64,000 nt of DNA from Candidatus Defluviicoccus seviourii (GCA_900609035.2 UXAT02000008.1:20779-84778), one strand, 5' to 3'; shown: positions 9,036 to 19,151, counted from the first letter of the stretch. Notes: a model not told the origin generated them from the sequence alone. Numbers and translations are program-made.

Positions 9036-9907
9036 GGGCGGCAGGAGCGGCGCCTGCCGATAGTACGGAAGCGGCTGATCAGGCGGCCGCCGAGCGGATT
9101 GTCGCCCGCTCCGGCACCTCGTTCTACTGGGGCATGCGGGCGCTGCCGCCGGCCAAGCGGCAGGCGATGTTCGCGGTCTACGCCTTCTGCCGCGAGGTCG
9201 ACGACATCGCCGATGATCCCGGCACCATGCCCTCCAAGCTTGGCCGCCTCGACGACTGGCGGGCCGACATCGAGCGCGTCTATGACGGCAAAGCACCGGA
9301 AGGTGCGGTCGCGCGCGCGCTCAGGACTCCTGCGGCCCAATTCGGTCTGCGCAAGGAGGATTTCCTCGCCGTTATCGCCGGCATGGAAATGGATGCCGCC
9401 GACCGCTTGCGCATCCGCGACATGGACGAACTCAACCTCTATTGCGATCGGGTGGCCTGCGCCGTTGGCCGCCTGTCGGTTCGGATCTTCGGCCTGCCGC
9501 AGCCGCTGGGCGATGAGCTCGCCGATTCGCAAGGTCGGGCGCTGCAGCTCACCAACATCCTGCGCGACCTGCAAGACGATGCAGCGCGTGACCGGCTGTA
9601 CCTGCCTTGCGACCGGCTGCGCGCGCACGGGATCAAGGAGACCGAGCCCGACGCCGTGCTCTCGAACCCGGCGCTCACCGCGGTGTGCGAGGATTTGGCC
9701 CAGCGTGCGTGCGCATACTTCGCCGCCGCCGATCGGGCGGCAGCGCAGTGCGACCGCAAGGCGGTGCGGCCTGCGCGGATGATGATGGAGGTCTACCGGC
9801 GCACCCTGCAGGCGCTGATGGCGCGCGGCTGGCGCCGCTGGCAGGAGCCGGTCGCCCTCTCGCCGGCGGTGAAGCTGTGGGTGGCTCTGCGCTACGGACT
9901 GATCTAG
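9032..9907 (+). CDS. hpnD: Presqualene diphosphate synthase HpnD
   Basis: Condenses two farnesyl diphosphates into presqualene diphosphate, the first committed step to hopanoids. The 291-residue protein has FCREVDDIADDPG (aspartates 57, 58, 61) and NILRDLQDDAARDRLYLP, the two metal-binding motifs of the trans-isoprenyl diphosphate synthase head-to-head family. I set the start at ATG 9032, inside the last codons of hpnC; the longer open frame upstream only shadows hpnC. hpnE follows after two bases. Confidence 0.92.
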   Translation: MRAAGAAPADSTEAADQAAAERIVARSGTSFYWGMRALPPAKRQAMFAVYAFCREVDDIADDPGTMPSKLGRLDDWRADIERVYDGKAPEGAVARALRTPAAQFGLRKEDFLAVIAGMEMDAADRLRIRDMDELNLYCDRVACAVGRLSVRIFGLPQPLGDELADSQGRALQLTNILRDLQDDAARDRLYLPCDRLRAHGIKETEPDAVLSNPALTAVCEDLAQRACAYFAAADRAAAQCDRKAVRPARMMMEVYRRTLQALMARGWRRWQEPVALSPAVKLWVALRYGLI

Positions 9908-9909
9908 GC

Positions 9910-11190
9910 GTGGCACCGTCGCACGTTCACATCATCGGCGCCGGCCTCGCCGGCCTAGCGGCTGCGGTCGCGCTGCGCGGCACCGGCTTCAGCATCACGC
10001 TCTACGAGGCGGCCGGGCACGCCGGCGGCCGTTGCCGGTCGTTCGTTGACGACCGGCTCGGACGGTTGATCGATAACGGCAATCATCTCCTTCTCAGCGG
10101 CAATCAAGCGACGCATTCATTCCTCGCTGCGATCGGCGCCGAGAACGGACTCACCGGACCCGCCCAGGCCGCCTTCCCGTTCATCGATCTTGCGACGGCT
10201 GAACGCTGGACCGTGCAGCCCGGCCGCAGTCGCATTCCCTGGTGGTTGTTCGATGCCCGGCGGCGGGTGCCGGGGACACGGGCCGCCGATTACTTGAGCG
10301 CACTGCGCCTGGCCTTCGCCGGCCCCGATGCCACGGTTGCCGGCTGCCTTGGCCCGGACAGCGCCGCCTATCGCCGCTTCTGGCAACCGCTCGCGGTCTC
10401 GGCGCTGAACACCGCCGCCGAGGAGGGAGCGGCATCGCTCCTATGGGCCGTGGTGCGCGAGACGTTCGGCCGCGGCGAGGCTGCCTGCCGGCCGCGCATT
10501 GCTGCCGAAGGCTTGAGCGCCTGCTTCGTCGATCCGGCCGTGCGCGCGATCGCGGCCGCCGGCGGTTCGCTTCGCTTGCACGCACGCGTGGCAGCGCTGG
10601 AGCATGGCATCGATGGCCCGACCGCCCTGCATCTGGCCGGCGGCGAGACGGTTGCGCTCGCGGCCGCCGACCGCGTGATCCTTGCCGTGCCACCGGCAAA
10701 CGCCTCCGCACTCGTGCCCGATCTGAAGGTGCCGAGCGGGAGCCGGGCGATCGTGAACGCGCACTTTCTCCTGCCGCCAGCGGCCAACGGCAGCGTGCGG
10801 CCGTTGCCCGAATTCATGGGCCTCGTCAATGGCATCGGCGAATGGCTGTTCGTGCGCGGCGACGTCGCCTCGGTGACGGTCAGCGCCGCCGACCGGCTAG
10901 CCGAGGAACCGGCCGAGGCGATCGGGGCCGGCCTGTGGCCCGAGGTCGCCACCGCGCTCGGCATCACCGCGGTCGCGCTGCCACCGTACCGAATCGTCAA
11001 GGAGAAGCGGGCAACGTTCGCACAGACGCCGGCGCAAATCCGGCACCGTCCGGCCACCCGCACCCGCTGGCGAAACCTTTTTCTCGCTGGCGACTGGACC
11101 GCCACCGGCCTGCCGGCGACAATCGAGGGAAGTGTGCGTTCCGGCAACACGGCCGCGGCTGCCGTCATCCAAACCCGCCGCGACGCTTGA
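9910..11190 (+). CDS. hpnE: Hydroxysqualene dehydroxylase HpnE (FAD amine-oxidase family)
   Basis: Flavoprotein that reduces hydroxysqualene to squalene. The product, 426 residues from GTG 9910, begins with a dinucleotide-binding fingerprint (GAGLAGLAAAVALRG) followed by EAAGHAGGRCRS and NGNHLLLSG, typical of FAD-dependent amine-oxidase/phytoene-desaturase relatives. The C-terminal LAGDWTATGLPATIEG segment is the second FAD-contact motif. Only two bases separate it from hpnD, so hpnC-hpnD-hpnE is a tight operon. The shc start follows after about 120 bases. Confidence 0.9.
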   Translation: MAPSHVHIIGAGLAGLAAAVALRGTGFSITLYEAAGHAGGRCRSFVDDRLGRLIDNGNHLLLSGNQATHSFLAAIGAENGLTGPAQAAFPFIDLATAERWTVQPGRSRIPWWLFDARRRVPGTRAADYLSALRLAFAGPDATVAGCLGPDSAAYRRFWQPLAVSALNTAAEEGAASLLWAVVRETFGRGEAACRPRIAAEGLSACFVDPAVRAIAAAGGSLRLHARVAALEHGIDGPTALHLAGGETVALAAADRVILAVPPANASALVPDLKVPSGSRAIVNAHFLLPPAANGSVRPLPEFMGLVNGIGEWLFVRGDVASVTVSAADRLAEEPAEAIGAGLWPEVATALGITAVALPPYRIVKEKRATFAQTPAQIRHRPATRTRWRNLFLAGDWTATGLPATIEGSVRSGNTAAAAVIQTRRDA

Positions 11191-11309
11191 CAGATCTTAT
11201 GCAAACAAGCACTTAGAGCGATCTTGCGCGCTGCACGCGATCGGTGCGGGGCGACGCACGCCGGGACGCGTGCGGGCTTGCGGGAACAAGAGCGAACGGG
11301 AGTGAGTGG

Positions 11310-13268
11310 ATGCGGTGGAGTGCTGCAGCCGTAGCACAGGTTGAGGTTGAAGCGGCGCGAACCGAAAGCGTGCTCGACCGGACGATTGATGACGGTCTCG
11401 CTTGGATGTTTGACCGCCAGGCGAGCGACGGCCACTGGGTGTTCGAGCTCGAAGCCGACGCCTCGATGCCGGCCGACTACATCATGCTCAGTCACTACCT
11501 CGGCGACATCGACGAGCCGCTAGAACGCAAGATCGCCACCTACCTGCGCCGCCGCCAGGGTGCGCATGGCGGCTGGTCGATGTACTACGGCGGCGAATTC
11601 GACTTGAGCTTGAGCGTACGCGCCTATTTCGCGCTCAAGATCATGGGCGACGACCCGGAAGCCCTGCACATGCGCCGCGCGCGCGAGGCCATCCTGGCTC
11701 AAGGTGGCGCCGCGAAGGTGAACGTCTTCACCCGCTACGCGCTGGCGCTGTTCGAGCAAATCCCGTGGCGCGGCGTGCCGTGGATGCCGGCTGAAACGAT
11801 GCTGCTGCCGAAGTGGGCGCCGTTCCACCTCGACAAGGTGTCTTATTGGTCGCGGACCGTGATGGTGCCGCTCCTGGTCGTATCGGCCTTCAAGCCACGC
11901 GCCCGCAACCTGCGCAAAGTCAACATTCGCGAGCTGTTCACGACGCCGCCCGAACGGCATCGCGGCTACCAGACCAATCCGACCGGCTCCCGCATCGGCA
12001 ACGGCCTTCTGGTGTTGGATGCCGTTGCCCGGCTCGCCGAACCGTTCGTGCCGCGGCCGCTGCAGAAGATTGCCATCGACAGGGCCATGCGGTTCATCGA
12101 GGAGCGGCTCAACGGCGATGAGGGGTTGGGCGGCATCTACCCGGCGATGATGTATGCACTGATCGCGATGGATGCGCTGGGGTATCCGCACGACCATCCG
12201 TCGCGGCTGATGACACGGACCGCGATCAATAAGCTCTTAGTCGTGCACGCGGACGAGGCCTATTGCCAGCCGTGCGTGTCGCCCGTCTGGGATACGGCGC
12301 TGATGCTGCACGCGTTCCTGGAAGCGGGCGTGCCCGGTGATGATGACGCGGTTGCAAGCGCCTGCGAATGGCTGTGCGCGCGCCAGATCCTCGACGTAGA
12401 GGGGGACTGGGCAGTGAACCGCGCCGGCGTGCGACCCGGCGGCTGGGCCTTCCAGTACCGCAACGACCACTACCCCGATGTCGACGACACCGCGGTTGTG
12501 GCGATGGCGCTCAACCGGGCCGATCCCGATCGCTATCGGCATGCGGTCGACCGGGCGGCGGAATGGATCATCGGCATGCAGAGCGCCAATGGCGGCTGGG
12601 GCGCCTTCGATGCCGACAACCAGCACGAGTTTCTCAACAACATCCCGTTCGCCGACCACGGTGCGCTGCTCGACCCGCCTACGGCCGATGTCACGGCACG
12701 CTGCATCGGTCTCCTGGCGCAGCTCGGCTATCCGGCGACGCACCCGGCGATTGCCCGCGCGCTCACCTTCTTGCAGCGCGAGCAGGAGGCGGACGGCTCC
12801 TGGTTCGGCCGCTGGGGCACCAATTACATCTACGGCACTTGGTCGGTGCTGGCGGCGCTGAACGCCGTCGGCGAGGACATGACTGCGCCTTACATCCAGC
12901 GTGCGGTCGCGTGGCTGAAGGCGCGCCAGCGCGACGACGGCGGCTGGGGCGAGGATTGTGCCACCTATTGGCCGAACCAGCGCGATGGGGCGAAGGCGAG
13001 CACACCCTCGCAGACCGCCTGGGCGCTGCTGGGATTGATGGCCGCGGGCGAGGTCGATTCGGACAGCGTCGAACGCGGCATCGGCCATCTGATGGCGGCC
13101 CCGCGCGAGGGCGGCAAGTGGGACGAGACCTACTACAATGCCGTCGGTTTTCCCCGCGTGTTCTTTTTGAGCTACCACGGCTACAGCGCCTATTTCCCGC
13201 TGTGGGCGCTCGCCCGCTTCCGCGCGCTCAAGGGCGGCAACAGCCGGCGGCCGGCCTACGGCCTTTAG
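11310..13268 (+). CDS. shc: Squalene-hopene cyclase
   Basis: Membrane-associated class II triterpene cyclase that folds squalene into hopene or hopanol. The 652-residue length matches the family. The catalytic acid motif DVDD lies at residues 390-393 within HYPDVDDTAVV. Several QW repeats are visible (GGWGAF, DGSWFGRWG, DDGGWGED, PSQTAWALLG). ATG 11310 was chosen because GGGAG lies seven bases upstream; the open frame extends further but carries no better site. The gene follows hpnE and is followed by hpnG after 18 bases. Confidence 0.95.
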   Translation: MRWSAAAVAQVEVEAARTESVLDRTIDDGLAWMFDRQASDGHWVFELEADASMPADYIMLSHYLGDIDEPLERKIATYLRRRQGAHGGWSMYYGGEFDLSLSVRAYFALKIMGDDPEALHMRRAREAILAQGGAAKVNVFTRYALALFEQIPWRGVPWMPAETMLLPKWAPFHLDKVSYWSRTVMVPLLVVSAFKPRARNLRKVNIRELFTTPPERHRGYQTNPTGSRIGNGLLVLDAVARLAEPFVPRPLQKIAIDRAMRFIEERLNGDEGLGGIYPAMMYALIAMDALGYPHDHPSRLMTRTAINKLLVVHADEAYCQPCVSPVWDTALMLHAFLEAGVPGDDDAVASACEWLCARQILDVEGDWAVNRAGVRPGGWAFQYRNDHYPDVDDTAVVAMALNRADPDRYRHAVDRAAEWIIGMQSANGGWGAFDADNQHEFLNNIPFADHGALLDPPTADVTARCIGLLAQLGYPATHPAIARALTFLQREQEADGSWFGRWGTNYIYGTWSVLAALNAVGEDMTAPYIQRAVAWLKARQRDDGGWGEDCATYWPNQRDGAKASTPSQTAWALLGLMAAGEVDSDSVERGIGHLMAAPREGGKWDETYYNAVGFPRVFFLSYHGYSAYFPLWALARFRALKGGNSRRPAYGL

Positions 13269-13286
13269 GTCATTAAGGCCCAGCCG

Positions 13287-13991
13287 GTGGCGATGATCGG
13301 TATCGTCACTGGGCTGGCGGCCGAGCGTGATTGCCTCGCCTGTTTCCCGCCGGCCGACCGCCCTGCCGTTCGCGTTGCCGGCGCCAGAGCGGATCGAGCC
13401 GCTGCGGCGGCACGCGAACTCATCCGCACCGGCGCCCAGGGCCTGATCAGTTTCGGTATCGCAGGCGGCCTCGCACCTGACCTTGGCGCTGGCACGATTG
13501 TCCTCGCCGATCGCGTGATCGACGCCCGCGGGCGCACACTTCGCGCCGATCAGGCTTGGCGGGAGCGGTTGACGGCGCGGCTGGCGCGCGGTCACCGCCT
13601 CGTTGCCGGCCCGATCGTTGGCAGCGACCACGCCATCGCCAGCCCGGACGAGAAGGCCGCGCTGGCGCGAAGCACGGGCGCGCTGGCGGTCGACATGGAA
13701 AGCCATGCGGTGGCGGAAACGGCGGCCCGCCTGGGTGTGCCGTTCCTGGTCATCCGAGCGATTGCCGATGCCGCCCTGCGCACCGTGCCGGCCTGGCTTG
13801 CTGGCGTGATCGACGCCGAGGGACGGCCGCGGTTCAGCGTGGTTGCCGCCGGCCTCCTCGCCCACCCGTCCGACCTCGTAGCGTTGATCGCGCTTGGCCG
13901 CGCTTCTAACCGCGCGCTTGCAGCGCTACGCCGGCTCGCGCTCGACGCGGGACCGTCGTTCGGGTTCGCCCCCGACAGCCCCGGCCGCTAG
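13287..13991 (+). CDS. hpnG: Adenosylhopane nucleosidase/phosphorylase HpnG
   Basis: Acts after HpnH: removes adenine from adenosylhopane to give ribosylhopane-type intermediates on the way to bacteriohopanetetrol. The 234-residue protein belongs to the purine nucleoside phosphorylase/MTA-SAH nucleosidase superfamily, shown by IGIVTGLAAERDCL at the start, QGLISFGIAGGLAPDLGAG, and VDMESHAVAETAARLGVPF, which carries the ribose-binding glutamate. Start GTG 13287 or ATG 13293 are both possible. Its last 66 bases overlap the 3' end of hpnH on the other strand. Confidence 0.85.
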   Translation: MAMIGIVTGLAAERDCLACFPPADRPAVRVAGARADRAAAAARELIRTGAQGLISFGIAGGLAPDLGAGTIVLADRVIDARGRTLRADQAWRERLTARLARGHRLVAGPIVGSDHAIASPDEKAALARSTGALAVDMESHAVAETAARLGVPFLVIRAIADAALRTVPAWLAGVIDAEGRPRFSVVAAGLLAHPSDLVALIALGRASNRALAALRRLALDAGPSFGFAPDSPGR

Positions 13992-15080
13992 ATTGCGGAC
14001 CAGCTTATCGAACACGAACTCGGCCGAACGCTGATTGTCGAGCGGGATTTCGGGCGCCAGCGGCCCTGCCGTTCGCGGCCCGTGCAGGAACACGCGCAGC
14101 GCCCGCCATGGCCTGGCCACGGTATCGTTGACCGCGGTCGCCTCGTAACCGCAGTGGACCATGCAGTCGGCACACTTCTCGTAGTTGCCGGTGCCGTAGC
14201 GGTCCCAATCGGTCTCCGCCATCAGGGCGGCGAAGGTCGGCGCATACCCCTCGCCGAGGAGATAGCAGGGCCGCTGCCAGCCGAAGATGTTGCGGGTCGG
14301 GTTGCCCCAGGGCGTGCAGCGGTACTGCTGGTTGCCGCACAGGAAGTCCATGAACAGGGACGACTGGCTGAACCGCCAGCGCTTGCGTCCCTGCCGTTGG
14401 AACAGGCTGCGGAACAGCTCCTTGGTCCGGGAGCGGTTGAGAAAATGGGTCTGGTTGGGCGCGCGCTCGTAGGCGTAGCCGGGCGAGACGGTGATCCCTT
14501 CGATGTCGAGATCGTTCATGCAGAAATCGAAGAAAGCCGCGACCCGATCCGGCTGCATGTCGTTGAAGAGCGTGCAGTTGATGTTGACGCGGAAGCCTTG
14601 CGTGCGCGCGGCGCGGATCGCGGCGACGGCACGAAGGAAGGTGCCGGGCTGATTGACCGCGCGATCGTGCTCCTGTTCGAGGCCATCGAGGTGAACCGAG
14701 AAGGTCAGGTACTTCGACGGCTTGAACAGGGACAGCTTCTTCTCAAGCAGAAGCGCATTGGTGCACAGGTAGACGAACTTCTTGCGCGCCGTGATGCCGG
14801 CAACGATGGCGGCGATGTCCTTGTGCAGGAGCGGCTCGCCGCCGGGGATCGAAACCACCGGCGCACCACACTCATCGACGGCCTCAAGGCACTCCGCGAC
14901 GCTCATCCGCTTGTTCAGGATCGCGTCTTCGTAGTCGATCTTGCCGCAGCCCGCGCAGGCGAGATTGCAGCGGAACAAGGGCTCCAGCATCAGCACCAGC
15001 GGGTACTTGTCGACACCACGCAAGCGCTTGCCGACAATGTAGGCGCCGACCCGGAGCTGCTGGATCAGGGGGATGCCCAT
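13926..15080 (-). CDS. hpnH: Radical-SAM adenosylhopane synthase HpnH
   Basis: Joins the 5'-deoxyadenosyl group to diploptene, making adenosylhopane. The 384-residue protein carries the radical-SAM cysteines CX3CX2C at residues 38, 42 and 45 (FRCNLACAGCGK), the GGEPLLHKD SAM-contact loop, and a later cysteine region ending in CADCMVHCGYEA that is usual for the family. It is transcribed 12 bases downstream of ispH, forming a minus-strand pair that meets hpnG tail-to-tail with a 66-base coding overlap. Identification is firm from motif and context. Confidence 0.93.
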   Translation of the reverse strand: MGIPLIQQLRVGAYIVGKRLRGVDKYPLVLMLEPLFRCNLACAGCGKIDYEDAILNKRMSVAECLEAVDECGAPVVSIPGGEPLLHKDIAAIVAGITARKKFVYLCTNALLLEKKLSLFKPSKYLTFSVHLDGLEQEHDRAVNQPGTFLRAVAAIRAARTQGFRVNINCTLFNDMQPDRVAAFFDFCMNDLDIEGITVSPGYAYERAPNQTHFLNRSRTKELFRSLFQRQGRKRWRFSQSSLFMDFLCGNQQYRCTPWGNPTRNIFGWQRPCYLLGEGYAPTFAALMAETDWDRYGTGNYEKCADCMVHCGYEATAVNDTVARPWRALRVFLHGPRTAGPLAPEIPLDNQRSAEFVFDKLVRNLAAGAVGGEPERRSRVEREPA

Positions 15081-15092
15081 GCTGCCCGCCGC

Positions 15093-16070
15093 TTACGAGA
15101 GCGAGGACGCCGGGGCCGGAGCGGTGAGTTGGCGCGGCAGCTTGAACTGCATGCTTTCCTCGACGCCGTGGAGTTCCTCCAGCTCGACCGTGCCGAACTC
15201 GGCCAGCCGCGCCATCAGTTCCTGCACGAGCTCTTCAGGCGCCGACGCACCGGCGGTGACGCCGACGGTCTTGACGCCCTCAAGCCAAGCCGGATCGAGC
15301 GCGCTCGCATCATCGATCAAGTGGCTGGGAACGCCCCACTCGGCGCCGATCTCGCGCAGGCGGTTGGAGTTGGAGCTGTTGCGAGCGCCGACGACGAGCA
15401 GGATATCGACCTGGCCGGCCAGGTCGCGTACGGCCTGCTGCCGGTTCTGGGTCGCGTAACAGATATCCTTGACGTCGGGGCCGACGATGCGTGGAAAGCG
15501 GGCACGCAGCGCATCGATGATATCGCGCGTGTCGTCGACGCTCAGCGTCGTTTGCGTCACGTAGGCGACCGGCGCATCGTCAGCGATCGCAACCTTGGCG
15601 ACGTCGGCCGGGCTGGAGACGAGGTGAACGCCACCCGGCACCCGGCCGGTGGTGCCGACCACCTCGGGGTGGCCGGCATGGCCGATCAGGATGACCTCGC
15701 GCCCCTTGCGGACGTGATTGCGCCCTTCCTTGTGCACCTTGGTGACGAGCGGGCAGGTCGCGTCGATGACCGGCAGGCCGCGCCGCTTGGCCTCGTCCTC
15801 GACGCCGGTGGCGACACCGTGGGCGCTGAAGATGGTCACGCCGCCGGCCGGTACTTCGTCAAGCTCCTCGACGAACACCGCCCCTTTCGCCTTCAGGGTA
15901 TCAACGACCCGCTTGTTGTGCACGATCTCGTGGCGGACGTAGACCGGCGGGCCATAGAGGTCCAGGGCGCGCTCGACGATCTCGATGGCGCGCTCGACAC
16001 CGGCACAGAAGCCGCGGGGCTTGGCAAGAAGGACGCGAAAACGGGGAAGCGACGCGGGAGCAATGTCCAT
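15093..16070 (-). CDS. ispH: 4-Hydroxy-3-methylbut-2-enyl diphosphate reductase
   Basis: Last enzyme of the MEP pathway, an iron-sulfur protein that yields IPP and DMAPP, the building blocks of the hopanoids made next door. I place the start at ATG 16070, giving 325 residues, the usual length; the open frame continues 45 codons upstream without homologous sequence. Conserved cysteines appear in [14 protein letters not shown] (residue 22), [16 protein letters not shown] and ICYATQNRQ. hpnH follows after 12 bases on the same strand, so precursor supply and side-chain synthesis are co-transcribed. Confidence 0.93.
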   Translation of the reverse strand: MDIAPASLPRFRVLLAKPRGFCAGVERAIEIVERALDLYGPPVYVRHEIVHNKRVVDTLKAKGAVFVEELDEVPAGGVTIFSAHGVATGVEDEAKRRGLPVIDATCPLVTKVHKEGRNHVRKGREVILIGHAGHPEVVGTTGRVPGGVHLVSSPADVAKVAIADDAPVAYVTQTTLSVDDTRDIIDALRARFPRIVGPDVKDICYATQNRQQAVRDLAGQVDILLVVGARNSSNSNRLREIGAEWGVPSHLIDDASALDPAWLEGVKTVGVTAGASAPEELVQELMARLAEFGTVELEELHGVEESMQFKLPRQLTAPAPASSLS

Positions 16071-16502
16071 GTTCAGGCTTTCGTCCGCAGTTGGCGCAGC
16101 CCGCTCAAAATACGCAGGCATGCCGGCAAGGAAAAGGTAAGAAAAACACGGAAAATAAATGGGGTCGCGAGTGTGCTCTCGCAAACCCCTTGACCACCCT
16201 GGCACGCGATACAGTTTGGGCAGTTTGGGTACCGCCTCCAGCGCCGCGGCGAGGGTTCATTCCCATCTTTAGCTTCGAAGCACGATCCGTCCTGCGCTAC
16301 AATGCCTTGCCACGGACGCTGGTGGTTCGATGCCGACGGATGAATCCCAACCATTGGCTGAATCGTATCACCAGATCAATGGGTTAGTGGATCGACCGAT
16401 CCGACGTTTGGGATGCAAGCGTCAGATCCGATCCACGAGCGACGGAGCCGGCCGCCGCCCTCAACCATGAGCGGTCGGGAACAAGAGGACGGCAGGGGAC
16501 CA

Positions 16503-17522
16503 ATGGCGAAACCGGGAGACGGCAGAACCTGGGTCGGCTTCGATCTCGGCGGAACCAAGATGCTCTCGGTGCTGTTCGACGACGCGATGCACCCGATCGC
16601 CCGCGAACGCAAGCGCACGCGCGGCCACGAGGGAGCTGAGTCCGGCCTCCGCCGCATCATTGAGCAGATTGAAAAACTCCTGGCGGAGGCAGGCGTCGGC
16701 AGGGAACGGCTGGCAGGAATCGGCGTCGGCTGCCCGGGGCCGCTTGATCTTGACCGCGGCGTGATCCTGGAGATGCCGAACCTCGGCTGGAAGAATGTCC
16801 GTCTCGGCAAGGTTCTCACGGACGCCTTCGGTTGCCCGGTGACGCTGATCAACGATGTCGATGCCGGCGTTTACGCAGAGTATCGCTTCGGCGCCGGCCA
16901 GGGGGGCCGTTGCGTCGTCGGTGTGTTCGCGGGCACGGGCATCGGCGGCGGCGCCGTCTATCGTGGCGAGATCTTGCGCGGCGCCCGCGGCAGCTGTTTC
17001 GAGATCGGCCACATCCCGGTCGCAACAGGCGGGGCTTTATGCGGCTGCGGCCGGCGCGGCTGCCTGGAGGCGACCGCCGGCCGGCTCGCGATTTCCGCTC
17101 AAGCCGCGATCGCCGCCTACCGCGGCGAGGCGCCCAACCTGATGAAACTGGCCGGCACCAATCTCGCCGAGATCCGCAGCCAGGTGCTGGCGCAGGCGAT
17201 CGCCCAGGGCGACCAGGTGATCGAGCGGATCGTCCGCCAGGCGGCCGGGACCATCGGCTGGGCAATGGCGGGTGTCGTCAATCTCCTGGCACCCGATATC
17301 ATCGTCCTCGGCGGCGGCCTGGTCGAGGACATGCCGGCCCTGTTCAAGGGCGAGGTCGAGCAGGCGCTGAAAGCCCAGGTGATGCCGGCGCTCAGCAGCA
17401 CCTTCAGCGTCGCGACCGCAAAACTGACCGGGGATGCGACCAGCGTCGGCGCCGCCGCCTGGGCGCGGGCCGAACACCCGCCGCTTGAGGCCGTGACGCG
17501 CCGCGCCGCTAAAGGCGGGTAG
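16503..17522 (+). CDS. ROK-family sugar kinase (glucokinase/fructokinase type)
   Basis: Cytosolic kinase of the ROK family; probably phosphorylates glucose or fructose with ATP. The product is 339 residues if started at ATG 16503, just after AGGGGA; ATG 16467 is the alternative. The phosphate-binding loop GFDLGGTKM lies near residue 12, [12 protein letters not shown] and [10 protein letters not shown] follow, and [10 protein letters not shown] supplies the structural zinc ligands and the family signature. A repressor HTH is absent, so this is an enzyme rather than NagC/Mlc. Its 3' end overlaps convergent hisI by 14 bases. Confidence 0.85.
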   Translation: MAKPGDGRTWVGFDLGGTKMLSVLFDDAMHPIARERKRTRGHEGAESGLRRIIEQIEKLLAEAGVGRERLAGIGVGCPGPLDLDRGVILEMPNLGWKNVRLGKVLTDAFGCPVTLINDVDAGVYAEYRFGAGQGGRCVVGVFAGTGIGGGAVYRGEILRGARGSCFEIGHIPVATGGALCGCGRRGCLEATAGRLAISAQAAIAAYRGEAPNLMKLAGTNLAEIRSQVLAQAIAQGDQVIERIVRQAAGTIGWAMAGVVNLLAPDIIVLGGGLVEDMPALFKGEVEQALKAQVMPALSSTFSVATAKLTGDATSVGAAAWARAEHPPLEAVTRRAAKGG

Positions 17523-18021
17523 GGTTCGGCGCGTCCCCGTAGACTTGCGCGGGATCGAACGTCTTTTCCGTTTCGACGAACTTAAGCTGCCGACCGCTGG
17601 CGGGCGCCGCCGCCTCGTCCCCGACCGGGACGACACGGTAGAAGCAGGAGCGGTAGCCGACGTGGCAGCTGGCACCGCCGGTGACCCGCACCCGCAGCCA
17701 GAGCGCGTCCTGGTCGTCGTCGATACGCATCTCGACGACTTTTTGCACGAAGCCCGATGTCGCCCCCTTGTGCCACAGGCAGGCGCGGCTGCGGCTCCAG
17801 TAATGGGCTTCGCCGCTGGCGATGGTTGCCTTGAGCGCCTCGGCGTTCATGTAGCCGAGCATCAGGACCTCGCCACTCTCGGCGTCACTCGTAACGACCG
17901 GAATCAGCCCGTCGGCGTCGAACTTGGGCGCCAGCACGGTTCCTTCCTCGACTTCAGTGACGCTCACACGAGGGGCGAATTCTGTCGGCGCTTGCGCGGC
18001 ACCGCTCGCGGCATCGATCAT
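17509..18021 (-). CDS. hisI: Phosphoribosyl-AMP cyclohydrolase
   Basis: Third step of histidine synthesis, opening the adenine ring of PR-AMP. Motifs are [26 protein letters not shown] and [13 protein letters not shown], which provide the zinc cysteines and magnesium aspartates. The start at ATG 18021 (170 residues) has AAGAGGA about nine bases upstream; the longer open frame lacks homology. It is a stand-alone hisI, not fused to hisE. It is divergent from rpmF and overlaps the ROK kinase tail-to-tail. Confidence 0.9.
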   Translation of the reverse strand: MIDAASGAAQAPTEFAPRVSVTEVEEGTVLAPKFDADGLIPVVTSDAESGEVLMLGYMNAEALKATIASGEAHYWSRSRACLWHKGATSGFVQKVVEMRIDDDQDALWLRVRVTGGASCHVGYRSCFYRVVPVGDEAAAPASGRQLKFVETEKTFDPAQVYGDAPNPTRL

Positions 18022-18158
18022 CGCAGCAGGTTCCTCTTGCCGATGGAGGCGTTTTCCCTTATCCCACGGCCGCTGGCTTGCGGCAAGCTGCTGCCGGAGC
18101 GGATGTGCTCTGCCATCGTCTGGCGCGGTCGCGGAACACGTTATGGAAAGGGCTGACG

Positions 18159-18338
18159 ATGGCAGTTCCAAAGAGAAAAACCTCGCGTATGAAGCGCGGG
18201 CAGCGGCGCTCCCACCACGCGCTCAAGGCCCCGACCTACACCGAGGATAAGGATTCGGGCGAACTGCGCCGCCCGCACCACATCGACCTCGTGAGCGGCA
18301 TGTACCGCGGGCGCCAGATTCTCGAGCCGAAGGGCTAA
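18159..18338 (+). CDS. rpmF: 50S ribosomal protein L32
   Basis: A 59-residue basic protein beginning [20 protein letters not shown], the invariant L32 N-terminus of alphaproteobacteria, with [16 protein letters not shown] at the end. It lacks the zinc cysteines of some L32 paralogues. In many bacteria rpmF is followed by plsX and fabH; here a convergent MlaC-like gene follows instead, so that linkage is broken. Confidence 0.95.
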   Translation: MAVPKRKTSRMKRGQRRSHHALKAPTYTEDKDSGELRRPHHIDLVSGMYRGRQILEPKG

Positions 18339-18379
18339 CAGGGTTCAGCGCCGGAAATCTGCGCGCCGGCACCCCGCCC

Positions 18380-18994
18380 TCAGGGCGTGCCGCGCAGAAG
18401 TGCGTCAGATCGTTCGTTCAGGACCTGAGTCAGGTGTGGCGCCCCCCCCGCCTGAAGGATGCTGGCGTAATCGGAGCGGCGCACAGCCAGTTCGCTGATC
18501 GCATTCTCCAGCAGCACGTCGACCACGCGGGCGTCGTCATTGTCCCGCTTGCGCATGACGTAGGTGATCGGGATCGGCTGCGCGTCGCGCGGCTGAATGG
18601 TGGTGTCGACGAGGACCGTCTCGCGCGGGCCGGGGCGCTCCCCTTGAATCGCGAACTGCTCGCCGTTGTAACCGACGAAGCGTGAGGCGTAGGTGGCGAC
18701 ACTGTAACGGATGAACGCCGCCAGGAGCTGGGCGCGCTCAGCCTCGCCCGCGCTTGCCCAATGCGATCCAGCGGCAATCGCGATCATCCGCTCGAAGTCG
18801 TAGGTCTCGCGCAGCCGCGGCTCCAGCGTGTCGTAGCGGCCCTGAACCCCGAGCTGGTCGGCGTTCTGCATCACCTGCAAGAGGACGGCATGCAACGCTT
18901 CGATGACGGCGACAGGCCCCGTATCGCTGCGGGCGGCCGGTGCCGGCGCGTGGCAGGCGATGATGAGGAGGACGAGTTGAAGGACACGCTTCAT
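18380..18994 (-). CDS. MlaC/HpnM-like exported lipid-binding protein
   Basis: A 204-residue protein from ATG 18994 with a signal peptide (KRVLQLVLLIIACHAPAPAA). The body has RETYDFERMIAIAAGSHW, LAAFIRYSVATYASRFVGYNGE and a C-terminal SDYASILQAGG, recognisable as the Ttg2D/MlaC superfamily but divergent from the copy at 7520. The hopanoid-associated subfamily HpnM is of this divergent kind, so this may be the real HpnM although it lies 2.3 kb beyond ispH. It is convergent with rpmF. The subfamily call needs a profile search. Confidence 0.65.
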   Translation of the reverse strand: MKRVLQLVLLIIACHAPAPAARSDTGPVAVIEALHAVLLQVMQNADQLGVQGRYDTLEPRLRETYDFERMIAIAAGSHWASAGEAERAQLLAAFIRYSVATYASRFVGYNGEQFAIQGERPGPRETVLVDTTIQPRDAQPIPITYVMRKRDNDDARVVDVLLENAISELAVRRSDYASILQAGGAPHLTQVLNERSDALLRGTP

Positions 18995-19151
18995 GGCGGG
19001 GATTGAAGCCAGTGAGATTGAAACAAGCTGCAACACTATCGGGCGGGATCAATGACCGCAACCCGCATTGCGCGGCCCGAGAGGGTCGCTTGGCGACGGC
19101 CGGGTCCAGCCTCCGTTGGGGCAAAATGGGAACACCTCGTTACAAAGGCGT

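Noticed and set aside
14082..16193. 703-codon plus-strand open frame opposite hpnH and ispH
   Set aside because: Antisense shadow; both minus-strand genes carry complete catalytic motifs.
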